From an uncultured Collinsella sp. (GTDB taxonomy: Bacteria; Actinomycetota; Coriobacteriia; Coriobacteriales; Coriobacteriaceae), in the NCBI GenBank assembly GCA_900539035.1, contig UQAU01000001.1:1-64000 (forward strand): a stretch of DNA of 64,000 nucleotides. The letters run 5' to 3'. How positions within the stretch are numbered: position 1 is the stretch's first letter; every line of letters starts with the position of its first letter. Of this stretch, positions 27,622-37,160 are shown piece by piece. A model generated the notes under the pieces. The model saw only the letters and a list, made by a program, of their open reading frames with translations. It was not told where the DNA came from and searched no databases. The position numbers and the translations under genes were made by a program.

Positions 27622-28557
27622 ATGGAAAGCCGCAAGCCGTATCTCGCCACCCTGCCCGGACTTATCCTGGGCTGTCTTGTTTGCTGTGCACTCTGGGGAT
27701 CGGCCTTTCCCTGCATCAAGATCGGCTACGCACTCTTTGGTATCCCGGCGCACGATAGCGCCTCGCAACTGCTCTTTGCAGGTTTGCGCTTCACGCTTGC
27801 CGGTATCCTGGTTATCGCCGGCATGAGTGCGGCCCAGCGCCGCCCGCTCGTCCCACAGGTACGCGATATCAAGCCCATCTTTATCTTGTCGCTCTTTCAG
27901 ACCATCGGGCAGTACTTCTTTTTCTATCTGGGCCTCTCGCGCGCCAGCGCCATGTCAAGCTCCATCATCGAGGCCAGCGCAAACTTCCTCGCAATCCTCT
28001 TTGCCGCCTTGGCATTTCATACCGAGAAGCTCAATACGGCCAAAGTGCTCGGCTGCGTGTTGGGCTTTGCCGGCGTCGCGCTCGTCAACCTTTCGGGCGC
28101 GGATGGCACCTTTGGCTTTACGCTCGACGGCGAGGGTTTTATCTTGGCTTCCACTGTTGCGGGCGCCCTGTCGACCTGCCTCATTGGCATCTTCTCGCGC
28201 GAGCATGACGGCGTCTTGCTCGCCGGCTGGCAGTTTTTAGTCGGCGGCGTGGTCCTTACCGCCATCGGGTTTTTGATGGGCGGCACGTTGTCCCCCACCG
28301 AAATCGCCCCCGCCATCGCGCTCATCATTTATATGGCACTCATTTCCGCCGTCGCGTACTCGCTGTGGTCCCGCCTGCTCGCCGTCAACCCCGTCAGCCG
28401 CGTGTCGGTCTTTGGCTTTATGAACCCGGTCTTTGGCGTGCTGTTGAGCGCACTGCTGCTCGGCGAGGGCGCTGGCACGAGCCCCGTTACCGTCATCGTT
28501 GCCCTGTTGTTGGTCTGCGGCGGCATCATCATCGTCAACAAACCCAAAAAAGCCTAG
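27622..28557 (+). CDS. DMT-superfamily (EamA) transporter
   Basis: 311 residues with ten predicted membrane helices in two EamA repeats. The first begins near CALWGSAFPCIKIG, and the second ends with the FGFMNPVFGVLLSALLLGE motif typical of the family. Members export amino acids or other metabolites, and some import nucleotide-linked compounds; the substrate cannot be deduced. The ATG at 27622 has AGGAAGG upstream. It follows the purL terminator and is likely transcribed separately. Confidence 0.9.
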   Translation: MESRKPYLATLPGLILGCLVCCALWGSAFPCIKIGYALFGIPAHDSASQLLFAGLRFTLAGILVIAGMSAAQRRPLVPQVRDIKPIFILSLFQTIGQYFFFYLGLSRASAMSSSIIEASANFLAILFAALAFHTEKLNTAKVLGCVLGFAGVALVNLSGADGTFGFTLDGEGFILASTVAGALSTCLIGIFSREHDGVLLAGWQFLVGGVVLTAIGFLMGGTLSPTEIAPAIALIIYMALISAVAYSLWSRLLAVNPVSRVSVFGFMNPVFGVLLSALLLGEGAGTSPVTVIVALLLVCGGIIIVNKPKKA

Positions 28558-28703
28558 CGAGTTCACCTTTTTAGAGAGGATGTTCGCAAACTTTAGCTTA
28601 ATGGAGCACACTGGTTCTCGTTGATTTCGTACCGAGTCGCGGCGGCAGACGCCCGTCTTGCCGCACCGCGCCTGGGCATTATGGCCGGTGGCCCCCACAA
28701 ACG

Positions 28704-28745
28704 CAAAAAAGGGCGCACGACCACCACGGTCGTGTGCCCCTTTTC
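28704..28745 (-). terminator. Terminator after the GGDEF gene
   Basis: On the minus strand a 12-bp stem (28739-28728 with 28722-28711, one G-U pair) is followed by six T. It directly abuts the stop codon of the diguanylate cyclase gene. On the plus strand a T4 tail makes it usable for the convergent DMT gene too. Confidence 0.92.
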
Positions 28746-29888
28746 CTAGCGTATCTGGACGCCGACCTTCTTTTTCTCGGCCTTGACGCGGTAGAGCTCC
28801 GCGTCGGCAGCGCGAAGCAAGTCTTGCCAGGTATCGACGCCGTCACCGACCCGTGCGTAGCCGATGGACATCCGCAACAGATACGGCACCTCGGCGCGCG
28901 CGAGCTCGTCGTTGATTGCCGCGCACAGACGTATGATGTCCTGTTCCGCCGCTGCCTTTTGGAGCACCACGAACTCATCGCCACCATAGCGTGCGATAAA
29001 GCCACCAGACGCCGAGCAGACTTCTTTGAGCGCAGCGGATATGACCTGAAGAGCGTGGTCGCCCTCCACATGCCCATAGCGATCGTTAATCTGCTTAAAG
29101 CCGTCGGCGTCCATCATAAGCAGATATACATCTTCGGCCTGATCCACATTTGAAAAGAGCGACAGCATATAGGTCTCAAAACGGTTGCGGTTGTTGAGTC
29201 CAGTCAACGGGTCAGTCGAGATCAGTTGCTCCTGATAGACGATATAGAGCAGCAGGATGCTCAGCGTTATACCGAAGCAAAGGCCCGGTACCGAAAACAA
29301 AACCTGGAAGGTACCGCCCACCAGAGCGGGAACCGCAAAAAAGGCGAGGGTGCGATAAATGGCCTTCTTTTGCAGGCTTTCGACTTTTCGAGCCTGAATA
29401 AAGGCATGCAAGGACGTATATATGACGTAGCAGTAGCTAACGATAGGCTGAATCATATAAAGCGCTCCGCGACGATATACGCCCTGCGCATCGATATAGA
29501 ACATAGTGTGCGTCCAGTAGCTGGTAAATGCCAGAACGACCACCAATGCGGTTGGCAACGTTAAAAGTACCACCCTATAGGGCGTGGTCAGGAGCCGTGA
29601 GCCCTGCATCGTCTCGGAATAGAAAAACCAAATGAGGCACGCGATGGCGAACAGCGAAAACGAAACCGCGTTGGAAATCCAGTTGGCCGTGATGCCTACA
29701 GGAGTGCTTACGCCGTCCGAGAGCGTCCAGATCATATCGAAGAAAATGTAGGCAGCAGACGTGTAGCCCAGCATGCTAAACAAAAGCTGCTGGGTGCTCG
29801 AGAACAGGGAGCGACGGCTTCGTACGGCAAGCCCGATAAGAATAATCATGCACAGCAGGAATATCTCGATCTTGAGTGCCTTAATCAC
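28746..29888 (-). CDS. Membrane diguanylate cyclase (GGDEF)
   Basis: 380 residues. Six to seven membrane helices occupy residues 1-210 and a GGDEF domain residues 215-380, with TDPLTGLNNRNRFE and the intact catalytic motif RYGGDEF (about residue 303). It should condense two GTP to cyclic di-GMP in response to a signal sensed by the membrane part. No RxxD inhibitory site precedes the motif, so product inhibition may be lacking. I choose the GTG at 29888 because AAGGGAGGG lies 6 nt upstream; an in-frame TTG at 29906 would overlap that site. Confidence 0.92.
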   Translation of the reverse strand: MIKALKIEIFLLCMIILIGLAVRSRRSLFSSTQQLLFSMLGYTSAAYIFFDMIWTLSDGVSTPVGITANWISNAVSFSLFAIACLIWFFYSETMQGSRLLTTPYRVVLLTLPTALVVVLAFTSYWTHTMFYIDAQGVYRRGALYMIQPIVSYCYVIYTSLHAFIQARKVESLQKKAIYRTLAFFAVPALVGGTFQVLFSVPGLCFGITLSILLLYIVYQEQLISTDPLTGLNNRNRFETYMLSLFSNVDQAEDVYLLMMDADGFKQINDRYGHVEGDHALQVISAALKEVCSASGGFIARYGGDEFVVLQKAAAEQDIIRLCAAINDELARAEVPYLLRMSIGYARVGDGVDTWQDLLRAADAELYRVKAEKKKVGVQIR

Positions 29889-29987
29889 TAGACGCCCTCC
29901 CTTCAATATCCAAGTGGCCAGAATCGCCCGAGTCGCGCCCAGGCGCCAAACACCCCTTTCTCCGCAGGGGTAAGGGGAATAATAGCA

Positions 29988-30031
29988 GAGCGCCCGAACG
30001 TCACTGCAAAACAGTTTCCGTTCGGGCGCTC
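29988..30031. repeat. Palindrome between kdgT-like gene and GGDEF gene
   Basis: A perfect 13-bp inverted repeat (29988-30000 and 30019-30031) with an inner ACTG/CAGT hairpin in its 18-nt loop. It could serve as a terminator for the permease gene to its right, but the following T tract is poor. Confidence 0.65.
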
Positions 30032-30076
30032 GGACGGCGCGAACTGCACGCCGGAATCAATTATCGGTAACGTCCG

Positions 30077-31099
30077 TTACTCGCCGTCGATGTCGGTCGC
30101 GACGGCCCCCTCAATAGCCTCGACGCCTTCGACCGACAGATCCTCATTGCCGTGGCAGAACTTCTTATCGACCCAGCCGGTCAGAATCGGCGCCATGATT
30201 GCCGTGATGATAACGGCAGTGGCGATCTGGGCGTACGCGGTGGGCGCAAGCTCGGCATAGCGCGGCGCGACCTCGGCGAGGGCAACCGGCGTGGTCATAG
30301 CCGTGCCGGCGATGGTGGAACAAGCCACGGCGGCCTTGCCGTTACCGCCGCAAAGGCGCTCGAACGCAAAAGTAATAGGGCCGACGACAAACAACGTGAT
30401 AAGGCCCAACAAGATGCCGGAAATACCGCCGGTGATAAAGCTCGACAGGCTCATGGATGCACCGAGCTGAAAGCCGATAACGGCGATCGCGGGATTGGCA
30501 CCGGGAACCAGCAGGTTCTTGATAAACGGGAACAAGTTGCCCAGGACCATGCCGATAACAAGCGGCAGGATGGATCCGATGATGGTGCCGACGGGGATGT
30601 TGGCGAGACCCGAGACACCAAGGATGATCATCGTGACGGCGGGGCCGGCCGTAAAGAACAGGATGCCGACGGCGCCCTGCTCGGACTCATCGCCGAACTC
30701 GCCCATGATGCCCGTATAGAGCGCCATGTTGCAAAACGTGATGCCGCCGATGATGGAAACCGAACTCAGGCCTAAAAAGTTATCGTTAAAGAAGTACGCG
30801 ACGCCCAGACCCAGCGCGGCTGCCACTACAAGCTTAGGAATCAGCACGACGATGCCGGTCTTGATGGCGCCCGGCGTGGACTTAAAGCTGATGCCGGCGC
30901 CCACGAACAGCAGGATCGCGGCAACGATGGTGTTGGAGCCGCCGCGGCAGGCAGCCGTAAAGAAGCCGCCGACCTCAAAGACCTGCGGGCAGAAGGTATT
31001 GAGCAAAAGGCCGACGATCATCGGATAGATCATGATGTCGCCCGGGATGCGCGGTACCTTGAATTTCTTTTGCTCGTTGGTGGTCGCTTCCTGTGCCAT
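30077..31099 (-). CDS. 2-keto-3-deoxygluconate permease (KdgT family)
   Basis: About 340 residues, ten or so membrane helices, with the KdgT family pattern (RIPGDIMIYPMIVGLLLNT near the N-terminus and AIAVIGFQLGASMSL mid-protein). Members are proton symporters for 2-keto-3-deoxygluconate or related sugar acids. No kdgK, kdgA or pectin genes are nearby, so the actual substrate is open. The ATG at 31099 follows GGGGG at 4-5 nt; a longer frame to 31129 has no support. The C-terminal ~25 residues are acidic. Confidence 0.87.
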   Translation of the reverse strand: MAQEATTNEQKKFKVPRIPGDIMIYPMIVGLLLNTFCPQVFEVGGFFTAACRGGSNTIVAAILLFVGAGISFKSTPGAIKTGIVVLIPKLVVAAALGLGVAYFFNDNFLGLSSVSIIGGITFCNMALYTGIMGEFGDESEQGAVGILFFTAGPAVTMIILGVSGLANIPVGTIIGSILPLVIGMVLGNLFPFIKNLLVPGANPAIAVIGFQLGASMSLSSFITGGISGILLGLITLFVVGPITFAFERLCGGNGKAAVACSTIAGTAMTTPVALAEVAPRYAELAPTAYAQIATAVIITAIMAPILTGWVDKKFCHGNEDLSVEGVEAIEGAVATDIDGE

Positions 31100-31249
31100 G
31101 AAACCCCCATTTCCGCTGACGCAGAACAAAAGGCCACGTCACGCTTTGCTACAGTAAAGTTTGACCATGGTACCAGAAGAAATAGACCAGCTCGGTGAAA
31201 AATTCGACAAGTTGGGATGGAACGAGATTCGGCGCCCGCGACGCCACCC

Positions 31250-31573
31250 CTATATAAGGCTCAAGACGATATAGAGTACGATGCCCGAGACGCAGCACCA
31301 CAGCATCGATTTTGTCTTGACCGCCACGACCACGACGCCGGCGGCCGCAATCCAGGGAACCAAGGCAGGCCAGAGCCCCGCGTCGAACGCGCCGGGGCTC
31401 ACCAAGTCGTTGGCGACCAGCGCGGCAAAGGCAGCGGGCGGGATATAGCCCAGAGCCTCGGTAATGCGGGGCGACAGGGTCCGCCCGCGCAAGGCGAACG
31501 CCGGCGCGATGCGAAAGAACGCAATAGCAGCCCACGACGACAGCCACAGAACCAAGAACTCGTTAACGGGCAT
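31250..31573 (-). CDS. azlD: AzlD-type branched-chain amino acid exporter, small subunit
   Basis: 107 residues with three to four membrane helices; the pattern VNEFLVLWLSSWAA, RIAPAFAL and ALGYIPPAAFAALV fits AzlD. Together with AzlC it forms an exporter for branched-chain amino acids and some analogues. The start overlaps azlC by 11 nt, showing coupled translation. No separate terminator was identified after it. Confidence 0.88.
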   Translation of the reverse strand: MPVNEFLVLWLSSWAAIAFFRIAPAFALRGRTLSPRITEALGYIPPAAFAALVANDLVSPGAFDAGLWPALVPWIAAAGVVVVAVKTKSMLWCCVSGIVLYIVLSLI

Positions 31574-32255
31574 CGCGGGCACCTCTTCCGTCAAATACAG
31601 CATCGCACGCCAGCGCAATGGCAATGCCGACCACGACGCTTGCCGGCACGGCAATAATCGCGAGGCCCAAGAACTTGCATACGGCGACGGATACCGCGCC
31701 CGAAACCGCCGCGACAACGTTGCCGCGCGACAGCCGCTGCGAAAAGAGCAGGCAGATAAAGAGCGAGGTGCAGACAAAGGCTGCAATGGCGGTGGGAACA
31801 TCGACAACGGCGCCGACGATGGCGCCCATCGTACACGAAACGCCCCATGTTGCGATGAGGATCACGTTGAGCACAAAGGACTCGCGCGGGCCCCAATCCT
31901 CCCCTTCAACCAACTTGGCAAGCGAGATGCCATATGCCTCCTCGGTAAGTGTCGCGGCAACAGCCAGCGTCTGACGCTTCGAGGCACCCGTCAGATGCGG
32001 CGTGATCGATGCCGAGTAAAGCGCAAAACGCGAGGAGATGGCGGCAACGCTCGCGATAATCGAAGGTGCCGGTACGCCCGCCAGCCAAAGATTGCAGATC
32101 ATAAACTGACCGCTGCCCGTCACAAACGTGCTGCTCAGGGCAAAGACCATCCAGGGCTCCATTCCCGTCTGCCCCATGATCATTCCGCACGGCGCGCCTA
32201 TTGCAACATAGGTAAGCATCACCGGCCAGACGGTTCTAACGATTTTGAGCACCAT
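31563..32255 (-). CDS. azlC: AzlC-type branched-chain amino acid exporter, large subunit
   Basis: 230 residues with the AzlC pattern: PVMLTYVAIGAPCGMIM, STFVTGSGQFM, SSRFALYSASI and LTEEAYG. It exports branched-chain amino acids with AzlD. The ATG at 32255 is chosen by homology and a nearby AGGGTGAG; a frame to 32324 adds an unrelated leader. The window thus holds both an importer (liv) and an exporter for the same amino acids. Confidence 0.9.
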   Translation of the reverse strand: MVLKIVRTVWPVMLTYVAIGAPCGMIMGQTGMEPWMVFALSSTFVTGSGQFMICNLWLAGVPAPSIIASVAAISSRFALYSASITPHLTGASKRQTLAVAATLTEEAYGISLAKLVEGEDWGPRESFVLNVILIATWGVSCTMGAIVGAVVDVPTAIAAFVCTSLFICLLFSQRLSRGNVVAAVSGAVSVAVCKFLGLAIIAVPASVVVGIAIALACDAVFDGRGARDAR

Positions 32256-32381
32256 ACGCTTCTCACCCTGACAAGGTCTCCGAGCCGCATGTAGCGACAC
32301 GGCAGAATCATCATCCGACAGCAACCGAGTTCACCTACAATTGCCACCGGATCGAAAGACACAACTTTTTAGGAAGTCATT

Positions 32382-33194
32382 ATGACAGCTATCGATCGAG
32401 ACCGGGCGCGCGCGGCCTTCAAAAGCTACACCGATGCCTACGATGCCACCAACCCACGCATCGCGCTCAAAATCGAGCATACGTACCACGTGGCCGAGGC
32501 ATGCGATGCCGTAGCGCGCGAGCAGGGCTGGTCGTCAGAAGATATTGACCTGGCATGGCTTTGCGGCCTGCTACACGATATGGGCCGCTTTGAGCAGCTG
32601 CGACGCTGGAACACCTTTAAGGACGCCGAGAGCATGAGCCATGCGGCGCTGGGTATCGAGGTCCTCTTTGGCGAGAATCCCGCCGATGCACCCGCCGTAA
32701 CGAGCATCCGCGACTTTATCGATGACCCGGCAGAAGATGAGCTCATCCGAGCGAGCATTGCCTATCACAGCGATTTCCATCTACCCGCGCAGCTCGACGA
32801 GCGCACGCAGAGCTTCTGCGATATCGTGCGCGATGGTGACAAGATCGACATTATGCGCACCATCGCCGACAGCACCGTCGACACCATCCTCAAGGTGGAC
32901 GAGAAGACGTTTCTCGGCAGCCGTTTCTCGTCGCCGACACTTGCCGCCTTTGACGAGCACCGCTGCGTCGCACGCGATGAACGCAACGAGCCCGCAGACT
33001 ACCTGGTGGGACTCATCTGCTTTATGTTTGAGCTCGTCTATCCGGCAAGCCGCGCGCTGGCGCGCGAACAGGGCGATATCCACCGCCTGCTCGACGCGCC
33101 CTTTGGCATTACGCGGCCCTTTACCGACCCCGCCACGCAGGCAACCTGGAGCCGCCTAAAGGACGGGATGCGCGACTGGCTGGCGCGCGCCTAG
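32382..33194 (+). CDS. HD-domain phosphohydrolase
   Basis: 270 residues. Metal-binding residues of an HD domain are visible: His in EHTYHVAE (about residue 31), the HD pair in LCGLLHDMGRFEQ (about 64) and later His and Asp in SHAALG, YHSDFH and VRDGDKIDIM. Such proteins hydrolyse nucleotides or phosphoesters; the specific substrate is unknown. AGGAAGT precedes the ATG. Its stop codon overlaps that of the convergent ferredoxin-EtfA gene within a shared CTAG. Confidence 0.87.
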   Translation: MTAIDRDRARAAFKSYTDAYDATNPRIALKIEHTYHVAEACDAVAREQGWSSEDIDLAWLCGLLHDMGRFEQLRRWNTFKDAESMSHAALGIEVLFGENPADAPAVTSIRDFIDDPAEDELIRASIAYHSDFHLPAQLDERTQSFCDIVRDGDKIDIMRTIADSTVDTILKVDEKTFLGSRFSSPTLAAFDEHRCVARDERNEPADYLVGLICFMFELVYPASRALAREQGDIHRLLDAPFGITRPFTDPATQATWSRLKDGMRDWLARA

Positions 33195-34396
33195 CGCTCA
33201 AGCTGGGCCAGCAGCTCCTCGACGACCTCGACGGCGTCCCCAACAACCTTGTACTGGGCAGCACCAAAAATGGGGGCATCCGGGTCCTCGTTGATGGCGA
33301 TAATGCACTCCGCCCCACCGATGCCGGCAAGATGCTGGATGGCGCCCGAAACACCAATACTCACGAGAAGCTTGGGCGAAACCGATACGCCGGTCTGGCC
33401 AATCTGATGGCGATACTCCAACCAGCCGGCCTCCACGACAGGTCGCGTGCAGCCAAGCTCGGCTCCCAGAGCCTCGGCGAGCCTTCGCATCAGCGGCAGA
33501 TTCTTCTTGGAGCCAATGCCGCGGCCCACCACGACCAAGCGCTCGGCATCGGCGATCGAGGCCTGCTGCCTCCACTCCTCGGCGGGAATCGAGATCTCGA
33601 CACGAGCCTTGGCGTCTTCCGTAAGCGATACCTGGGTAATCGTACCGGAACGGCTATAGTCAAACTCGGGCGCTCCAAAGATGCCGGGGCGCACCGTTGC
33701 CATCTGAGGACGGTGGTTGGGGCAAATGATGGTGGCCATCAAGTTGCCGCCAAACGCCGGGCGCGTCTGCTGCAGCAGACCCGTCTCCGTATCCATCGAA
33801 AGCACGGTACAGTCGGCCGTAAGGCCCGTCTGCAAACGCACGGCAACGCCAGGCGCCAGCTCGCGGCCAAAGGCGGTCGCAACGTACAGAATGGCCTCGG
33901 GCTTGCGCTCTGCCACCAAATCGCAGATGAGGCGAGCATAGACCTCCGCGTCGTTCTGACGCAGGCGCTCGTCACGACAGACAAGAACCTCGTCTGCACC
34001 GGCGCAAACCAGATGCTCCAGGTCACCGAGAGAACCCTCGGGGCCCATACCGACCAGTGTCACCAGACGGCAGCCGCGAGCATCGGCAAGCTCGCGTCCC
34101 TTGCCCATGAGCTCGTAGGCCACCGGGACCACGACATCGTGCTCGTCGGTCTGAACGAATACCCAGATATCTCGATACGCATCGAGGTCCACCGCGCCGG
34201 CGGCCTCGTCGCGCTCGATCGAGATAGCGTTGACGGGGCAGGCGTCGACGCACCCACCGCACAAGATGCAGTCGTCGGTTACGCGGGCGCAACGGTTGGG
34301 CCGCTCGCCCTCCACTACGATGCCGCCCGAGGCACAGGCGCGAACGCAGCGACCGCAGCCGATACAGGCTTCGCTATCGATAATCAGTCCGCTCAT
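33191..34396 (-). CDS. etfA: Electron transfer flavoprotein alpha with N-terminal ferredoxin domain
   Basis: 401 residues. Residues 1-60 hold two ferredoxin-type clusters (CIGCGRCVRAC and CILCGGCVDACP, each predicted to bind 4Fe-4S). The rest is EtfA with its N-terminal alpha/beta domain and the C-terminal FAD-binding segment (VGRGIGSKKNL, QIGQTGVSVSPKL, AINEDPDAPIF). It forms a heterodimer with EtfB and receives or donates electrons for the adjacent FAD dehydrogenase. The extra ferredoxin domain is typical of EtfA partnering electron-bifurcating enzymes. Stop and start abut with etfB. Confidence 0.93.
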   Translation of the reverse strand: MSGLIIDSEACIGCGRCVRACASGGIVVEGERPNRCARVTDDCILCGGCVDACPVNAISIERDEAAGAVDLDAYRDIWVFVQTDEHDVVVPVAYELMGKGRELADARGCRLVTLVGMGPEGSLGDLEHLVCAGADEVLVCRDERLRQNDAEVYARLICDLVAERKPEAILYVATAFGRELAPGVAVRLQTGLTADCTVLSMDTETGLLQQTRPAFGGNLMATIICPNHRPQMATVRPGIFGAPEFDYSRSGTITQVSLTEDAKARVEISIPAEEWRQQASIADAERLVVVGRGIGSKKNLPLMRRLAEALGAELGCTRPVVEAGWLEYRHQIGQTGVSVSPKLLVSIGVSGAIQHLAGIGGAECIIAINEDPDAPIFGAAQYKVVGDAVEVVEELLAQLER

Positions 34397-35212
34397 CTAT
34401 GCCATCCCCTCGATAATCTTGGCAAGTTTTGCCGCCTGCTCGGACGCCGTTCCGTCAACGGCCTCGCACGTTTGGTCGCGGTCGGGCACAAACGATCGCA
34501 CGACCTGTGTCGGCGAGCCGGCAAGGCCGCAGCGCGCGGGGTCGGCGTTCACGCCGGCAGCGTTGACCACGCGCACGTCTGCCTCCTCGGCCGCACGAAT
34601 ACCGGCAATGCTCGGCATGCGCAGCTGGCCGATCTCCTTGGCAGTCGTCATCGCGCACGGCATCTCAAGATAGACCGTCTCCTCGCCGGCATCGCAGCCG
34701 TGAACAAGCGCCAGCGAGCCGCAGGTCGTAAAGCCTGCGCTCTGCACGCAGCTCACGTCGGTCACGCAGGGAATCTCAAAGGCACCGGCAAGCTCGGGAC
34801 CAATCTGGGCCGTATCGCCGTCCACCGCCATCTTGCCGCAGATGAGCAGGTCGAAGTCCTCGTCGAGCGTCTCGATGCCGCACTTGAGGGCATAGGTGGT
34901 TGCCAGGGTATCGGCACCTGCAAAGGCGCGGTCGGTCAGCAGCAGCGCGTCGTCGGCGCCTCGGGCGATGCAGTCGCGCAGCAGCGACTCGGTCGCGGGG
35001 ATGCCCATTGACACCACCGTCACGCGCACATCCATGCCAAAGCCGATAAAGTCGTCCTTCAGCGCCAGCGCGCATTCCAAAGCGCTCGCATCAAAGGGAT
35101 TAATGACCGCCTGCTTGCCATCGCGCACGATGGTATTGGTCTTGGGGTCCATCTTGACCTCGGTGCTGCCCGGCACGGCCTTGACGCACACCACCATATG
35201 GAAATCGCTCAT
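34397..35212 (-). CDS. etfB: Electron transfer flavoprotein beta
   Basis: 271 residues with the EtfB pattern: VCVKAVPG at the start, NPFDASALECALALKD, LLTDRAFAGADTLATTYAL and DLLICGKMAVDGDTAQIGPELA. EtfB binds nucleotide (the bifurcating FAD in such complexes) and pairs with EtfA. The ATG at 35212 lies 9 nt after GGGGG; a GTG 6 nt earlier is too close to it. The dehydrogenase gene ends 2 nt upstream, so the three genes form one operon. Confidence 0.93.
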   Translation of the reverse strand: MSDFHMVVCVKAVPGSTEVKMDPKTNTIVRDGKQAVINPFDASALECALALKDDFIGFGMDVRVTVVSMGIPATESLLRDCIARGADDALLLTDRAFAGADTLATTYALKCGIETLDEDFDLLICGKMAVDGDTAQIGPELAGAFEIPCVTDVSCVQSAGFTTCGSLALVHGCDAGEETVYLEMPCAMTTAKEIGQLRMPSIAGIRAAEEADVRVVNAAGVNADPARCGLAGSPTQVVRSFVPDRDQTCEAVDGTASEQAAKLAKIIEGMA

Positions 35213-35214
35213 CT

Positions 35215-36816
35215 TCACGCGCCCCCTTTCTGGACAAGCTCATCCAAGAGCTTCTCCGAAAACAGGTTGCCGCGACCCAGCTGCCCGTCGGGATCGAGCT
35301 GGAGCTTGAGCCGCGCCGACTCGACCATGGCCTCGTGACCGTACATCGTCTCCAAGAAGCCCGCCTTGATCTTGCCGACGCCGTGTTCTGCGGAGACGGC
35401 ACCGCCCATGGCCGTGACCTCGGAAGCCCACTGGGCAAAGAGTTCTCCGCCGCGGCGGTAATCCTGCGCATCGCGCGGCAGAATGTTCACATGCAGATGG
35501 TTGTTACCGATGTGCCCCCAGGCGGCAGATTCAAGCCCACTTTCGGACAACGTACGGCGATAGAGGGCAACGACATCGGCCAGGCGCGCGTTGGGCACCG
35601 ACATGTCCGAACCCAGTTTGGTGATGGTGGGATCCGTGCGGCGACGCTCGTCGATCAGCATATTGACGCTCTCGGGGACCGCATGGCGGAAGAACCGCTG
35701 GCACTCGCGATCAACCTCGGTGCGCGCGACCCATGTCGCATCGTCGCGGCCACCCGCAAACTCGAGCACCCATCCCAGGTGGTACAGTTCCTCGGTCGCC
35801 TGGGCCTCGTCATCGCAGTCGAGCTCCACGTAGACACAGACCTTGGCCTCTTTGTCGAGCGCCGGCAGCGAGGCAAACGCGGTCGACTGCTCACGCTGAC
35901 GACGCAGGATATCCAGGGCGCCCGCATCGAAATATTCGATGGCAGCCGCGTGGGACAGGACGGGACGCACAGAATCGGTGAAGGACACAGCCTTGTCTTC
36001 GCTGTCAAAGAAACAGCTCACGCCCCAAACGACCGCAGGCGCCGCCTGCAGGACAATCTCGAGCTCGGTGATGACGCCGATTGTGCCACATACACCGATA
36101 AACAGATCGATGGCATCCATATCGTCAGCAACGAAATAGCCTGAGGCATTTTTGGTCTTGGGCATGGTGTAGTCGGGAAGGTCGAGCTCGAGTGCGCGGC
36201 CCGCTGCCGTCACGAGCGACAGGTGGCGGCCTTGGGCAAAAGCCTTGCCGCGCTGAAGCTCAAGCAAATCGCCATCAGCCAGCGCGACGTGGAGTCCCGT
36301 GATATGTGGGCGCATGGGGCCGTAGGCGTAGCTGCGGGCACCAGAGGCGTTACATGCCGCCATGCCGCCCAGACAGGCAGACGTCTCGGTGGGATCGGTG
36401 GGAAAGAACTGCTCGGGGGCCTCTTGGAACTCCTCGTAGGCCTCAAGCGATGCCTGGTCCCAACCAGCAGTCGGCAGCACCTTCTTACTCAGCTGCTTGC
36501 GCAGCTCCGAGAGCACAACGCCCGGCTCCACGCGCAGCAGAAATTGGCCTTGTTCATCGCGGCGAAGGCCCAAGTAGCGATTCATACGGGAAGTATTGAG
36601 GATATGCCCGCCGTGGGGCACGGCACCGGCGGCAAGGCCGGTTCGGGCGCCCTGAACCGTTACCGGGACACGCTCGGCATGGAGCTTTTCCAAAATGGCA
36701 CGGACCTCGTCTTCCGTTGTCGGAAACGAGATGCTCGAGGCCTCGCCCGATGCGCGAGACTCGTCGCGACCATACTCTTCGAACTCGTCGGTGAAGGGTT
36801 TGATGGTTGCAGACAC
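35215..36816 (-). CDS. FAD-linked 2-hydroxyacid (lactate) dehydrogenase, LctD/GlcD type
   Basis: 533 residues. An N-terminal PCMH FAD-binding domain (VPVTVQGARTGLAAGAVP, then GGMAACNASGARSYAYGPMR) is followed by a C-terminal FAD-oxidase domain with GHIGNNHLHVNILP and the active-site region SAEHGVGKIK. Next to etfB and ferredoxin-etfA this matches the lactate dehydrogenase-Etf complex of Acetobacterium woodii (LctBCD), which oxidises lactate with NAD+ by coupling to reduced ferredoxin. A glycolate-oxidase-like substrate is the alternative. AAAGGGGG precedes the ATG. Confidence 0.85.
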   Translation of the reverse strand: MSATIKPFTDEFEEYGRDESRASGEASSISFPTTEDEVRAILEKLHAERVPVTVQGARTGLAAGAVPHGGHILNTSRMNRYLGLRRDEQGQFLLRVEPGVVLSELRKQLSKKVLPTAGWDQASLEAYEEFQEAPEQFFPTDPTETSACLGGMAACNASGARSYAYGPMRPHITGLHVALADGDLLELQRGKAFAQGRHLSLVTAAGRALELDLPDYTMPKTKNASGYFVADDMDAIDLFIGVCGTIGVITELEIVLQAAPAVVWGVSCFFDSEDKAVSFTDSVRPVLSHAAAIEYFDAGALDILRRQREQSTAFASLPALDKEAKVCVYVELDCDDEAQATEELYHLGWVLEFAGGRDDATWVARTEVDRECQRFFRHAVPESVNMLIDERRRTDPTITKLGSDMSVPNARLADVVALYRRTLSESGLESAAWGHIGNNHLHVNILPRDAQDYRRGGELFAQWASEVTAMGGAVSAEHGVGKIKAGFLETMYGHEAMVESARLKLQLDPDGQLGRGNLFSEKLLDELVQKGGA

Positions 36817-37160
36817 GCGAACTCCCCCTTTAGCTAACTACAGTATTTGCAGGGAGATGTTACCGCATCGTTTCGTCGACGTGTTCGAGACCGTCTCCAT
36901 AATTGGCGATTTTTACGTTCGTGCAATTCGGCGAGCGGCTTGATTTCCTCGGCAGACGATGCTTTTGACACATATGGCCCGCCGTCGCCGACCGCGCGAT
37001 TGTCGCTTGAAAAAAGTTGGAGTATTTTTTGCCGCCTTTTACCTGCGGAGACGCCAATCCGTCAAGCATTTGGTCAGAAATAGGTCAAGTAGCGGCTGAT
37101 ACGGTCGGCGTCGACAGCCAAAACCGATAGAAGTTTTGGCCCAGAAGCAGGGAGGTTCCC
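36817..37160. other. Divergent intergenic region, no gene
   Basis: A 344-nt gap between the divergent lactate dehydrogenase operon and the small-protein cluster. It should hold both promoters but no hexamer pair stands out. An A/T-rich patch (about 37010-37040) and a small hairpin, CCAAAAC (37118-37124) with GTTTTGG (37133-37139), lie in the leader of the plus-strand gene. No coding frame is supported. Confidence 0.5.

Noticed and set aside
24799..27768. Very long open frame (~989 codons) on the minus strand across purL
   Set aside because: It mirrors the codon pattern of purL in a GC-rich genome, has low-complexity Ala/Gly/Leu composition and no motif. It is an antisense shadow.
31130..31249. 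A small gene or terminator downstream of azlD
   Set aside because: No frame with a ribosome site and no clear stem with a T tract could be found in this short gap.
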